Part shown: positions 43,920-52,174 of the stretch, one piece after another
How positions within the stretch are numbered: the first letter of the stretch is position 1
Layout: each line of letters begins with the position of its first letter
DNA from: Rhodosalinus sp046542825
GTDB taxonomy: Bacteria; Pseudomonadota; Alphaproteobacteria; Rhodobacterales; Rhodobacteraceae
Assembly: GCF_046542825.1 (NCBI RefSeq)
Contig: NZ_JBKHAQ010000002.1
Coordinates: 1 to 64,000 of the forward strand
DNA length: 64,000 nucleotides
Direction of reading: 5' to 3'
Notes under the pieces: generated by a model
Told to the model about the DNA's origin: nothing
Database searches by the model: none
Seen by the model: the letters and a program-made list of their open reading frames with translations, nothing else
Program-made: the position numbers and the translations under genes

Positions 43920-45256
43920 CGCCCCGTTTCTTCTCCCGTCTCGCGGCTGCGATGCTGCTGACGCTCGCCGCGGCCTTGCCCGCGCGCGCCGCGGTCGAGA
44001 TCGAGGAAGTGACCAGCCCGGGCGGCATCACCGCATGGCTGGTCGAGGATCGGAACATTCCCTTCGTCGCGCTCGAAATCCGCTTTCAGGGCGGCACCTC
44101 GCTGGACGCGCCGGGCAAGCGGGGCGCGGTGCATCTGATGACCTCGCTGCTCGGGGAGGGCGCGGGCGACATGGACGCGCAGGGCTTTGCCCGCGCGGTC
44201 GAGGGCGTGGCGGCGGATTTCGACTATGACGCCGGCGACGACGTCGTCTCGGTCTCCGCCCGCTTCCTGACCGAGACGCGGGACGAGGCGGTGGAGTTGT
44301 TGCGTGCCTCGCTGGTCGAGCCGCGCTTCGATGCGGACGCGGTCGAGCGGGTCCGCGCGCAGGCGGTCTCGGCCATCCGGTCGGATCTGCAGGATCCGTC
44401 GGTGATCGCGGGCCGCGCCTTCGACAGGGTGGCCTTTGGCGATCATCCCTACGGCACCGCACCCGACGGCACGCCGGAAAGTGTCGCTGCGCTGACCCGC
44501 GACGACCTGATCGCGGCGCATGGCGACGCGCTCGCGCGCGACCGGATCTTCGTGGGCGCGGCGGGCGACATCACGGCAGAGGAACTGGGCGCGCTGCTCG
44601 ACGAGCTCTTGGGCGATCTGCCGGCAGAGGGCGCGCCGCTGCCCGAGGACGCGGAAGTTGGCCTGTCAGGCGGCGTCAAGGTGGTGGAATTCGACACGCC
44701 GCAGTCGGTCGCGGTCTTCGGGCACGAGGGCCTGCCGCGCGACCACGAGGATTTCTTCGAGGCCTTCGTGCTGAACCAGATCGTGGGCGGCGGCGGCTTC
44801 GAAAGCCGTCTGATGCAGGAAGTGCGCGAGAAGCGGGGCCTGACCTACGGCGTCTATTCCTACCTCGCGCCGAAGGATCACGCGGCGCTCTACCTGGGGC
44901 GCGTGGCCTCTGCCAACGACCGCATCGCGGAGGCGATCGGGGTGATCCGCGACGAGTGGGAAAGCGTGGCCGAGGAGGGCGTGAGCGCGCAGGAGCTGGA
45001 GGATGCCAAGACCTATCTGACCGGCGCCTATCCGCTGCGCTTCGACGGGAACGGTCCGATCGCCAACATCCTCGTCGGCATGCAGATGGACGGGCTGCCG
45101 ATCGACTATGCAGAGACCCGCAACGACAAGGTGCGTGCGATGACGCTGGAGGAAATCAACCGTGTCGCCGCCGACCTCTTCGATCCCGAAAGCCTGACCT
45201 TCGTCGTGGCCGGCCGGCCCGAGGGCCTGGAGGACGCCGAGCCCTTGTCGCAGTAA
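43916..45256 (+). CDS. M16 peptidase-like subunit without the zinc motif
   Basis: A 446-residue exported paralogue of the preceding gene (signal peptide LAAAMLLTLAAALPARA). Where the active subunit has HFLEH, this one reads HLMTSLLGEG, so zinc cannot be bound and it should not be catalytic alone. The C-terminal EKRGLTYGVYSYLAP and the glycine-rich IVGGGGFESRLMQEVRE are well kept; these shape the substrate chamber in active/inactive M16B pairs. The start codon overlaps the upstream stop, so synthesis of the two is coupled. Confidence 0.88.
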   Translation: MTPRFFSRLAAAMLLTLAAALPARAAVEIEEVTSPGGITAWLVEDRNIPFVALEIRFQGGTSLDAPGKRGAVHLMTSLLGEGAGDMDAQGFARAVEGVAADFDYDAGDDVVSVSARFLTETRDEAVELLRASLVEPRFDADAVERVRAQAVSAIRSDLQDPSVIAGRAFDRVAFGDHPYGTAPDGTPESVAALTRDDLIAAHGDALARDRIFVGAAGDITAEELGALLDELLGDLPAEGAPLPEDAEVGLSGGVKVVEFDTPQSVAVFGHEGLPRDHEDFFEAFVLNQIVGGGGFESRLMQEVREKRGLTYGVYSYLAPKDHAALYLGRVASANDRIAEAIGVIRDEWESVAEEGVSAQELEDAKTYLTGAYPLRFDGNGPIANILVGMQMDGLPIDYAETRNDKVRAMTLEEINRVAADLFDPESLTFVVAGRPEGLEDAEPLSQ

Positions 45257-45318
45257 GGCGTGACGGGCAGTGAGGCGTGACGGTCAGTGAGGCGTGACCA
45301 GAAGTGAGGCTTGACCAG
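45256..45318. repeat. 17-base tandem repeat, three full copies and a partial fourth
   Basis: The unit AGGCGTGACGGGCAGTG starts at the last base of the M16 stop codon and repeats at 45273 and 45290, with a partial copy at 45307. Later copies have a few changes. The tract lies between the M16 pair and the convergent dapA and could vary in length between strains. Confidence 0.8.
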
Positions 45319-45384
45319 ATCGTGCGGGCGCATCCCGCCACAGGGCGCACCGCAGGGTGCGACGAGCGCATGCCGCAGATGGCC

Positions 45385-46260
45385 TCAGTTGATCAAGCCG
45401 GCGTGGCGCATCGCGTCCCGCACGCGCGCCTTCGTGCCCTCTGTCAGACCGACGAGCGGCAGCCGCGTGTCGGGCTCGCACAGGTCCAGCACCGACAGGC
45501 CGAACTTCGCCCCCACCAGCCCCGGCTCCGCAAAGATCGCCTTGTGCAGCGGCATCAGCCGGTCCTGGATCGACAGCGCGCGGGCGTAGTCGTTGGCGAG
45601 GCAGGCCTCCTGCATCTCGGCACAGAGCCGCGGCGCCACGTTGGCCGTCACCGAAATGCAGCCGCGGCCGCCCTGCGCGTTGAAGCCGTGCGCGGTGGCA
45701 TCCTCGCCCGAGATCTGCAGGAAATCGGGGCCGCAGAGCATCCGCTGCCGGCAGACACGGTCCAGATCGCCGGTCGCGTCCTTCACTCCCACGATGCGCG
45801 GCAGGCGCGCAAGCTCCGCCATCGTCTCCACGGACATGTCCACGGCCGAGCGGCCGGGGATGTTGTAGATGATGATCGGCAGTCCGGCGCAGTCGTGCAG
45901 CGCGCGGAAATGCGCGATCAGCCCGGCCTGCGTGGGCTTGTTGTAATAGGGCGTGACCACCAGCGCGCCATCGGCGCCCACCCGCTCTGCATGCTGGGTG
46001 AAGCGGATCGCCTCGTTCGTGTTGTTGGACCCGGTGCCGGCGATCACCGGCAGCCGCCCCGCGGCAAAACGAACGACAGAGGCCACGACCTCCTCGTGTT
46101 CGGCATGGGTCAGCGTGGGGCTTTCGCCAGTGGTGCCCACGGCAACAAGGCCGTGGCTGCCCTCTGCCACGTGCCAGTCCACCAGCCGTTCCAGCGCGGC
46201 GTAATCCACCGCGCCGTCCCGGAACGGCGTGACCAGCGCGGGCAGCGATCCCTGGAACAT
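45385..46260 (-). CDS. dapA: 4-hydroxy-tetrahydrodipicolinate synthase
   Basis: Condenses pyruvate with aspartate semialdehyde, the first committed step to diaminopimelate and lysine. The 291-residue TIM barrel has Schiff-base Lys160 (RIVGVKDATGD), the proton-relay Tyr132 (IIIYNIPGRS), the Thr pair GTTGES (43-48) and the YYNKPTQ loop. The ATG at 46260 has AAGGAG eight bases upstream. It is divergent from slt, 128 bases apart; DAP feeds the peptidoglycan that Slt trims. DapB is encoded 12 kb away. Confidence 0.95.
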   Translation of the reverse strand: MFQGSLPALVTPFRDGAVDYAALERLVDWHVAEGSHGLVAVGTTGESPTLTHAEHEEVVASVVRFAAGRLPVIAGTGSNNTNEAIRFTQHAERVGADGALVVTPYYNKPTQAGLIAHFRALHDCAGLPIIIYNIPGRSAVDMSVETMAELARLPRIVGVKDATGDLDRVCRQRMLCGPDFLQISGEDATAHGFNAQGGRGCISVTANVAPRLCAEMQEACLANDYARALSIQDRLMPLHKAIFAEPGLVGAKFGLSVLDLCEPDTRLPLVGLTEGTKARVRDAMRHAGLIN

Positions 46261-46388
46261 GACGCGCTCCTTCGTCCTTCTGCGAGCCGCGCGCGCCCGG
46301 CGATCGCCCGCCCAGGCCGGCGAGACGCCCTTGCTGCACCGTGCGGCCGCGATAATCTGCGCGTGTCTATGTTGCGCGGGAGGCCGGA

Positions 46389-48374
46389 ATGCAAGCCGTA
46401 ACCGTCCCTGCCGTGCGCCGCGCCGCCGGTCTGCTGCTGGCGCTTGCCGTCCTCCTGACCGCAGCAGCAGCCACCGCGCAACCGGCCGCCCCGCGGGCGC
46501 TGGACGAGGCGATGGATGCCCTGCGTGCGGGTGACTGGACACGCGCCGCCGAACTCGGGCAGCGCGACGGTCCGGCAGCCGCCGACGTGATCGAATGGCA
46601 CCGCCTGCGCGAGGGTCGCGGCAGCGCGGAGGAGGTCATGGATTTCCTCTCGCGGAACCCGGACTGGCCCGGCCTCGACTGGCTGCGCCGCCGGTCGGAG
46701 GCGGCGATCGCCAAGGCGGACCCGGCGACGGTGCGTGCCTTCTTCGCGGAGAACCTTCCGCAGACGGGCGAGGGCGCGCTCGCCCATGCCGCAGCGCTCG
46801 AGGCCGCAGGGGAGACGGGCGCGGCGCAGGCGGAACTCGTGCTGGCGTGGCGCACACGGCCGCTGTCGGCCGCAGAGCACGCGTCGTTCGTCGCGCGCCA
46901 TGGCGCGCTGCTGGCACCGCATCACACCGCGCGACTCGACATGGCGCTCTGGCAGGAGTGGCAGGACAACGCGCGCGCGATGCTTCCGCTGGTGCCGGAA
47001 GGATGGCGCGCGCTTGCAGAGGCGCGACTGGCGCTCGCCGCCGATGCGCCGGGCGTCGACACGCGGATCGCCGCGGTGCCCGCGCCGCTGGCAGATCATC
47101 CCGGCCTTGCCTACGAGCGCTTCGCCTGGCGGTTGCGGCGCGGACGCCTCGAGGATGCGGCGGACCTGCTGCTGGCGCAGAGCGACAGCGCCGAGACGCT
47201 GGGCGAGCCCGCCGTCTGGGCCGGGCCCCGCCGCACCCTCGCGCGGCTGCTCAAGCAGGAGGGGCGGCACGAGCTGGCCTATCGCGTGGCGGCCAGCCAT
47301 CACACGGCGGCCATGGTCGGCTACGTCAGCGCCGAACTGGAATGGATCGCCGGCTATCTCGCGTTGCGCCACCTCGACCGGCCCGATGATGCGGTCGCTC
47401 ACTTCGCCCGTTTCGCACAGGGCGTCGCTTCGCCGATCTCGCTGGGGCGCGCGGGCTACTGGCTGGGCCGCGCGCAGGAGGCGGCGGGCAATGCAGAGGG
47501 CGCCGCCGAGGCCTATGCGCTGGGCGCGGCGCATCAGAGCAGTTTCTACGGCCTGCTCGCGGCAGAGCGCGGCGGGCTGCCCTTCGATGCGACACTCGCG
47601 GGCGATGCGCCCGCGCCCGACTGGACGGGCGCCGCCTTCACCGACAGTTCGGTCTTTCGCGCGGGCGTCCTGCTGCTGGCGGCGGAAGAGCGGCGGCTGG
47701 GCGAACGCTTCCTCACCCATCTCGCCGAAAGCCTCGACCCGAAGGCGCTGGCGCAACTGGGCGCCATGCTGGATGACCTGGAAGAGCCACACGTCGCGGT
47801 CATGGTCGGCAAGCGGGCGGCACAGCGCGGAATTGTCGTGCCCGCCTCCTACTACGCGCTGCACCCGATGGCCGGCACAGGCTGGCCCGTGCCCACCGAA
47901 CTCGCCCTCGCCATCGCGCGGAGGGAAAGCGAGTTCGACCCCTCGGTGGTCAGCGGCGCCGGCGCGCGCGGGTTGATGCAGGTGATGCCGGACACCGCGC
48001 GCGAGGTCGCGGGGCGGCTGGGGCTGGGCTACGACCACGACCGGCTGCTGAGCGACTGGACATTCAACGCGCAGCTCGGCACGGCCTACCTTGCCGAACT
48101 GGTGGAACGCTTCGAGGGCAACCCCGTGCTGGTGGCCGCGGCCTACAACGCCGGCCCCGCGCGCCCGATCCGCTGGACACGGGAGCTTGGCGACCCGCGC
48201 GATCCGGAGGTGGATGTCGTGGACTGGATCGAATCGATCCCGTTCGCGGAGACCCGCAACTACGTCATGCGCGTGACCGAGAGCTTGCCGGTCTACCGTG
48301 CCCGCCTGGGACTGTCCCCGCATCCGGTGCCCTTTTCCGAAGAACTCAAGGGCCAGACTCTGCACGGCGGCTAG
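46389..48374 (+). CDS. Soluble lytic murein transglycosylase (Slt family)
   Basis: Periplasmic enzyme that cleaves the MurNAc-GlcNAc bond of peptidoglycan with anhydro-MurNAc formation. The 661 residues comprise a signal peptide (about 1-30), a long alpha-superhelical U/L-type region (about 35-480), and a goose-type lysozyme-like SLT domain (about 495-640). That domain has the catalytic Glu513 (IARRESEFDP), SGAGARGLMQVMP and AAAYNAGPAR. The layout and size are those of Slt70-type enzymes. Palindromes of the paired family follow the stop. Confidence 0.92.
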   Translation: MQAVTVPAVRRAAGLLLALAVLLTAAAATAQPAAPRALDEAMDALRAGDWTRAAELGQRDGPAAADVIEWHRLREGRGSAEEVMDFLSRNPDWPGLDWLRRRSEAAIAKADPATVRAFFAENLPQTGEGALAHAAALEAAGETGAAQAELVLAWRTRPLSAAEHASFVARHGALLAPHHTARLDMALWQEWQDNARAMLPLVPEGWRALAEARLALAADAPGVDTRIAAVPAPLADHPGLAYERFAWRLRRGRLEDAADLLLAQSDSAETLGEPAVWAGPRRTLARLLKQEGRHELAYRVAASHHTAAMVGYVSAELEWIAGYLALRHLDRPDDAVAHFARFAQGVASPISLGRAGYWLGRAQEAAGNAEGAAEAYALGAAHQSSFYGLLAAERGGLPFDATLAGDAPAPDWTGAAFTDSSVFRAGVLLLAAEERRLGERFLTHLAESLDPKALAQLGAMLDDLEEPHVAVMVGKRAAQRGIVVPASYYALHPMAGTGWPVPTELALAIARRESEFDPSVVSGAGARGLMQVMPDTAREVAGRLGLGYDHDRLLSDWTFNAQLGTAYLAELVERFEGNPVLVAAAYNAGPARPIRWTRELGDPRDPEVDVVDWIESIPFAETRNYVMRVTESLPVYRARLGLSPHPVPFSEELKGQTLHGG

Positions 48375-48384
48375 GGCGCGGCGG

Positions 48385-48412
48385 CGAAGATTTTTCGATC
48401 GAAAAATCTTCG
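48385..48412. repeat. Perfect 28-base palindrome, paired family, copy 2a
   Basis: CGAAGATTTTTCGA (48385-48398) is followed by its exact reverse complement. It is centred on the TCGATCGA-type core and starts 10 bases after the slt stop. A second palindrome lies 16 bases further on. Between convergent genes, it could terminate transcription both ways. Confidence 0.75.
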
Positions 48413-48428
48413 GATGCGGATGCGATCG

Positions 48429-48460
48429 GCCTGCGGATTTTCGATCGAAAATCCGCAGGC
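48429..48460. repeat. Perfect 32-base palindrome, paired family, copy 2b
   Basis: GCCTGCGGATTTTCGA (48429-48444) followed by its exact reverse complement. It shares the ATTTTCGATCGAAAAT core with copy 2a but has different outer arms, and ends 13 bases before the end of the convergent EamA gene. Confidence 0.75.
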
Positions 48461-48473
48461 GCATGTGCCGATG

Positions 48474-49340
48474 TCAGCCACGCAGCTGCGCGCGCCAGAG
48501 CGTGAAGAGCCCCGCGCCCACCACCAGCGCCGCACCCAGCGCCACGTTGGGGGCCACCGTCTCGTCGAAGACCGCGATTCCGATCGCGCTCGCGAAGACG
48601 AGCTGGAGGTAGGCGAAGGGCTGCACCGCGCTCGCCTCCGCAACCTCGTAGCACTTGATCAGCGTGAAATGCCCCAGCGCGCCGGTCAGGCACAAAGAAC
48701 CCATCCAGACCCAGTCGGGCGGCGTCATCGGCTCCCAGACCCGGAGGCCTGCGCCGGTCATCACCACCGCGCCCACCACGCCCGTCCAGAAGAAGCTGGT
48801 GGCGGCACTGTCGGCGCGGGCGGCGAAGCGCGTGAGCAGCCCGTAAAGCGCGAACATCAAGGCGGCGAGCAACGGAACGGCGGCCTCCAGCGCGAAGACG
48901 CCGAAGCCGGGCTCGAGGATGATCAGCACACCCAGGAAGCCAACGCCGATCGCTACCCAGCGCCGCCAACCCACCCGCTCGCCCAGCACCGGGCCAGAGA
49001 GCGCCGCAATCAGCAGCGGATAGCAGGCGAAGACTGCGTGGCTTTCCACCAGGCCCAGCAGCGTGAAGGCCAGCACCATGACGCAGATCTCGACCGACAG
49101 CAGCGCGCCGCGAAAGACCTGCAATCCGGGCTGGCGCGTGGCCGCGGCCGCGCGCAGGCCCCCAGCGCGCCGTGCGGCCACCGTCATCACGAAGGCGGCG
49201 AAGAACCAGTAGCGGATCATCACCACCATCAGCACGTTGTATTCGCCGGCCAGATGACGAGAGATGCCGTCCTGCACCGCGAAGACGAAGGTGGTGGCCA
49301 CCATCAGCCAGATGCCGAGGCGGGTGTCCTGCGCCCTCAT
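48474..49340 (-). CDS. EamA-family (DMT) membrane exporter
   Basis: Predicted metabolite exporter of the drug/metabolite transporter superfamily: 288 residues, about ten helices in two repeated EamA halves (first LGIWLMVATTFVFAVQDGISRHLAG; second PLLAALMFALYGLLTRFAA). Substrate unknown; family members export amino acids, nucleosides or riboflavin. The ATG at 49340 overlaps the mnmD stop by four bases, so it is translated from the mnmD message. Its frame is open upstream only as antisense or shifted mnmD sequence. Confidence 0.85.
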   Translation of the reverse strand: MRAQDTRLGIWLMVATTFVFAVQDGISRHLAGEYNVLMVVMIRYWFFAAFVMTVAARRAGGLRAAAATRQPGLQVFRGALLSVEICVMVLAFTLLGLVESHAVFACYPLLIAALSGPVLGERVGWRRWVAIGVGFLGVLIILEPGFGVFALEAAVPLLAALMFALYGLLTRFAARADSAATSFFWTGVVGAVVMTGAGLRVWEPMTPPDWVWMGSLCLTGALGHFTLIKCYEVAEASAVQPFAYLQLVFASAIGIAVFDETVAPNVALGAALVVGAGLFTLWRAQLRG

Positions 49341-49999
49341 GCCAGCCGTGCGCGCGTCATGTGCCGTTTCGCGCCGTAGCCCGGGGCGCGGGTGACCTCG
49401 AAACCCGCGGCGGCCAGCGCGCGCCGGACGTGGCCCGCGGCGGTGTAGGTGGCCGCCGTGCCGCCCATAGCCGTGTGGCGCGCGACCTCGGCCAGCAGGG
49501 CAGGTTCCCAGAGTTCGGGGTTCTTGGCCGGCGCGAAGCCGTCGAGGAACCACGCATCCGCCTGCCCCGCCCAGTCCGGCAGGGTCCGCCGTGCGTCCCC
49601 CTCGACCAGGCGGAAGTCAAGGTCGGGCAGGCGGATCGCCGGTGTGCCCCAGTGCGGTGCCAGATCCTCCGCGAGCGGGGCGAGGACCGGAAAGCCCGCC
49701 TGCGCGCGCTGCATCGCCTCTGCCGGCAGCGGCCAGGCCTCGAAGCTGGTGTAGCGCAGCAAGCCTGCCTGCCCGCTCGCGCGCCAGAGCGCGAGCGCGG
49801 CCAGCAGGTTGAGCCCGGTGCCGAAGCCGAGTTCGGCGATGTGAAATCCGGGGCGGAAGCGCGCCGGCAGGCCGTTGCCCGCAAGAAAGACGTGCCGCGT
49901 TTCGGCCAGACCGTCATGAAGCGAGAAGTAGGGGTCGTCGAAGCGCGTCGAGACCGGCACCGCGCCGCGCCATTCGACCCCTGCGCTCTGGTCCTGCAT
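49337..49999 (-). CDS. mnmD: tRNA (5-methylaminomethyl-2-thiouridine) methyltransferase MnmD
   Basis: SAM-dependent enzyme that methylates nm5s2U34 to mnm5s2U34 in tRNA, equivalent to the N-terminal half of E. coli MnmC. The 220 residues hold the SAM site AELGFGTGLNLLAA (55-68), RYTSFEAWPL and the catalytic-region DAWFLDGFAPAKNPELW, all typical of DUF752/MnmD. The ATG at 49999 is used; the frame is open much further upstream as antisense of the FAD gene. It is divergent from an FAD oxidoreductase resembling the other MnmC half. Confidence 0.9.
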   Translation of the reverse strand: MQDQSAGVEWRGAVPVSTRFDDPYFSLHDGLAETRHVFLAGNGLPARFRPGFHIAELGFGTGLNLLAALALWRASGQAGLLRYTSFEAWPLPAEAMQRAQAGFPVLAPLAEDLAPHWGTPAIRLPDLDFRLVEGDARRTLPDWAGQADAWFLDGFAPAKNPELWEPALLAEVARHTAMGGTAATYTAAGHVRRALAAAGFEVTRAPGYGAKRHMTRARLA

Positions 50000-50056
50000 C
50001 CGTCGCTGTCCTAGGCTGTCCTTCGACCGGCTGGACACTGGCGAAGGGGCGCGGAA

Positions 50057-51097
50057 ATGACAATGCCAGAGGTGACGGTGCGCGGCGCGGGCATCTTCGG
50101 CCTGTCGGTGGCCTGGGCCTGCGCGCGGCGCGGCGCGCGGGTGACGGTGGCCGATCCGAATGGGGTGGGCGCAGGTGCGTCCGGCGGACTGGTGGGCGCG
50201 CTTGCGCCCCACGCGCCGGAGCAGTGGAGTGAAGCCAAGGCCTTTCAGCTGGAAAGCCTGCTGATGGCGGGCGACTGGTGGGCCGAGGTGCAGGCAACAG
50301 GCGGTGTCGATCCCGGCTACGCCCGCGCGGGCCGCCTGCAGCCCGTTGCGGACGAGGCCGCGCTCGCCCGCGCGCGTGAGCGCATCGCCGGGGCCGAGGC
50401 ACATTGGCAGGGGGTCGCGACGTGGGAGGTGATCCGCGCGGACGCGGCAGGGCCCTGGGCGCCGGTGTCGCCCACCGGCTGGCTGGTCCGCGACACACTC
50501 TCGGCACGCCTGCATCCCCGCCGGGCCTGCGCCTCGCTGGCGGCCGCCCTGCGCGCCCGCGGCGCGTGCATCGGTGCGGACGCGCAGGAGGCCGGACTGA
50601 CGGTCTGGGCCACCGGCGCGGCAGGGCTTGCAGAGGCTGACCTGGGGCGCGGCGTGAAAGGGCAGGCCGCGCTTCTGCACTTCGAGGCGCACGAGCATCC
50701 GCAGGTCTACGCGGGCGGCGTGCACATCGTGCCGCACATGGACGGGACCGTGGCGGTGGGCTCGACCACCGAGCGGGACTGGAACGACCCGGACGGCACC
50801 GATGCGCAACTCGAGGACGTGCTGGCGCTGGCCGTGCAGGCGATGCCCGTGCTGTCCGGCGCGCGTGTGGCGGAACGCTGGGCCGGGCTGCGGCCCCGCG
50901 CCCGCTCGCGCGCGCCGGTGCTGGGGCGGCATCCGGCCCGCCCCGGAGCCTTCATCGCCAATGGCGGTTTCAAGATCGGCTTCGGCATGGCCCCTCTGGC
51001 AGCAGAGGTCATGGCGGACCTTCTGCTCGAGGGCCGGGACCGGATACCGGAAAGCTTCCGCCCCGAGAGGAGCCTGACCGCCGCTCTGCGGCCCTGA
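50057..51097 (+). CDS. FAD-dependent oxidoreductase (DAO family), MnmC-oxidase-like
   Basis: 346-residue flavoprotein with N-terminal dinucleotide fold RGAGIFGLSVAWACARRGARVTVAD (split as GAGIFGLS and ARVTVAD), GAGASGGLVGALAPHAPEQW, and C-terminal AERWAGLRPRARSRAPVLG and FIANGGFKIGFGMAP. GGLVGALAPHAPEQW resembles the oxidase half of MnmC, which converts cmnm5U34 to nm5U34. Divergent placement 57 bases from mnmD supports that, though glycine-oxidase or other DAO activity cannot be excluded. The start ATG follows AAGGGGC; another ATG two codons later is possible. Confidence 0.8.
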   Translation: MTMPEVTVRGAGIFGLSVAWACARRGARVTVADPNGVGAGASGGLVGALAPHAPEQWSEAKAFQLESLLMAGDWWAEVQATGGVDPGYARAGRLQPVADEAALARARERIAGAEAHWQGVATWEVIRADAAGPWAPVSPTGWLVRDTLSARLHPRRACASLAAALRARGACIGADAQEAGLTVWATGAAGLAEADLGRGVKGQAALLHFEAHEHPQVYAGGVHIVPHMDGTVAVGSTTERDWNDPDGTDAQLEDVLALAVQAMPVLSGARVAERWAGLRPRARSRAPVLGRHPARPGAFIANGGFKIGFGMAPLAAEVMADLLLEGRDRIPESFRPERSLTAALRP

Positions 51098-51104
51098 CGG
51101 GGCC

Positions 51105-51647
51105 TTACCGCTCTGCCGCGTCCCGCAGCCGCGCCATGAGCGTGTCCAGAGACGTCGCATAGCTTTCGGTCACCAGCCGGTCCCCGGCGTCGAAATGATC
51201 CCCGGCGCCTGCCACCATCACCATCGGATACTCCAGCACGGCGGGCCGGAGCGGAACCAGACAGGCACGCAGCATGTATTGCCCGGTCTCGCCGCCGGTT
51301 CGTCCGGCATTGGCCGAGATCACGGCGGTTGGCTTGTCGCCCAGCGGGAAGCCTTCTGCCCGGCTGATCCAGTCGAGCGCGTTCTTCATCACGCCCGTCA
51401 CGCCCTTGTTGTATTCGGGCGAGGCGATCACGACCGCGTCGGCCAGCGCGACCGCCTCGGTCAGCCGGCGCACGGACTCTGGCAGGCCCTCGCGCTCTTC
51501 AAGGTCGCCGTCGTAGAGCGGCAGGCGGAGGTCGCCCTCCAGATAGGTCGCGGGCGCGAAGCGGCGCACCGCCTCTGCCAGCAGCTTGCGGTTGAACGAG
51601 CCCGCGCGCAGCGACCCGGACATGCCAAGAAGCGTGAGATCGGCCAT
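51105..51647 (-). CDS. NADPH-dependent FMN reductase
   Basis: A 180-residue flavodoxin-fold reductase (PF03358): N-terminal FMN phosphate loop GMSGSLRAGSFNRKL, ASPEYNKGVTGVMKNALDW and SANAGRTGGETGQYML. Members reduce quinones, chromate, azo dyes or free FMN; the substrate is unknown here. The start at 51645-51647 has GGAG upstream. It converges with the FAD oxidoreductase seven bases away, without a terminator in between. Confidence 0.88.
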   Translation of the reverse strand: MADLTLLGMSGSLRAGSFNRKLLAEAVRRFAPATYLEGDLRLPLYDGDLEEREGLPESVRRLTEAVALADAVVIASPEYNKGVTGVMKNALDWISRAEGFPLGDKPTAVISANAGRTGGETGQYMLRACLVPLRPAVLEYPMVMVAGAGDHFDAGDRLVTESYATSLDTLMARLRDAAER

Positions 51648-51992
51648 TCCTGCTCCACTATTGCCAGATGCTGCATAGCTGGGACAGACTACAGGAACGA
51701 CAAGGGCAAAGGAGCCGCCAAGCCCTCCGCGACCGCCTCGCAGCCGTTCGGGGTCCTGTTTCGTTCCGAGGCGCCGGAGGAAGAGGCGCGGCCGGCTCCG
51801 CGCCCGGGCCGGAGCGCGCCGCTCCTGATGGGCGACATCGTGACGGCTCACCGCGGCGAGACGCTGTTCCTGTCCGAGTGGCGCCGCGCCGAGGCCGCGC
51901 GCGACGCGACAGGCTGACTTCGGCCCCCTATCCGGAACCAAGCCGCCGCTGCACGCCGCGCGATCCTCTTGCGTCGACATGCACTGGGGCGC

Positions 51993-52016
51993 GCGATTTT
52001 TCGGACGAAAAATCGC
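51993..52016. repeat. Palindrome of the paired family, copy 3a
   Basis: GCGATTTTTCG (51993-52003), two bases GA, then CGAAAAATCGC (52006-52016). Copy 3b lies 21 bases further on. Both lie downstream of map, which is on the minus strand. Confidence 0.72.
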
Positions 52017-52037
52017 CATACGCCCGGCGAGTCTTCC

Positions 52038-52063
52038 GAAGAATTTTCGATCGAAAATTCTTC
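52038..52063. repeat. Perfect 26-base palindrome, paired family, copy 3b
   Basis: GAAGAATTTTCGA (52038-52050) followed by its exact reverse complement. It is the partner of copy 3a and lies 111 bases after the map stop. A degenerate relative is at 59858-59882. Confidence 0.72.
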
Positions 52064-52174
52064 TTCAGGCGGATGGGTGCTCGTGGACCGCGATCGGGTC
52101 ACGCGCGACACCGTCCTTCGATGGTCTGGAATGCCCCTGTTGCATTGCCGCGTCGGCCAGCGCCGAAGGCAAGA

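Larger units (their letters stand above)
51648..52174. other. 527-base intergenic stretch without a supported gene
   Basis: Between the FMN reductase start and the map stop, both minus strand. On the plus strand a frame ending at 51917 (closing ETLFLSEWRRAEAARDATG) looks coding-like, but its only well-placed ATG (51828) would give 29 residues and the rest has no start, so I do not call it. The right half holds palindromes 3a and 3b. The promoter of the FMN reductase should lie near 51650-51720, but no clear hexamers are visible. Confidence 0.55.

Noticed and set aside
51668..51917. Possible small gene on the plus strand
   Set aside because: The coding-looking end has no usable start apart from an ATG giving 29 residues, so I do not report it as a gene.
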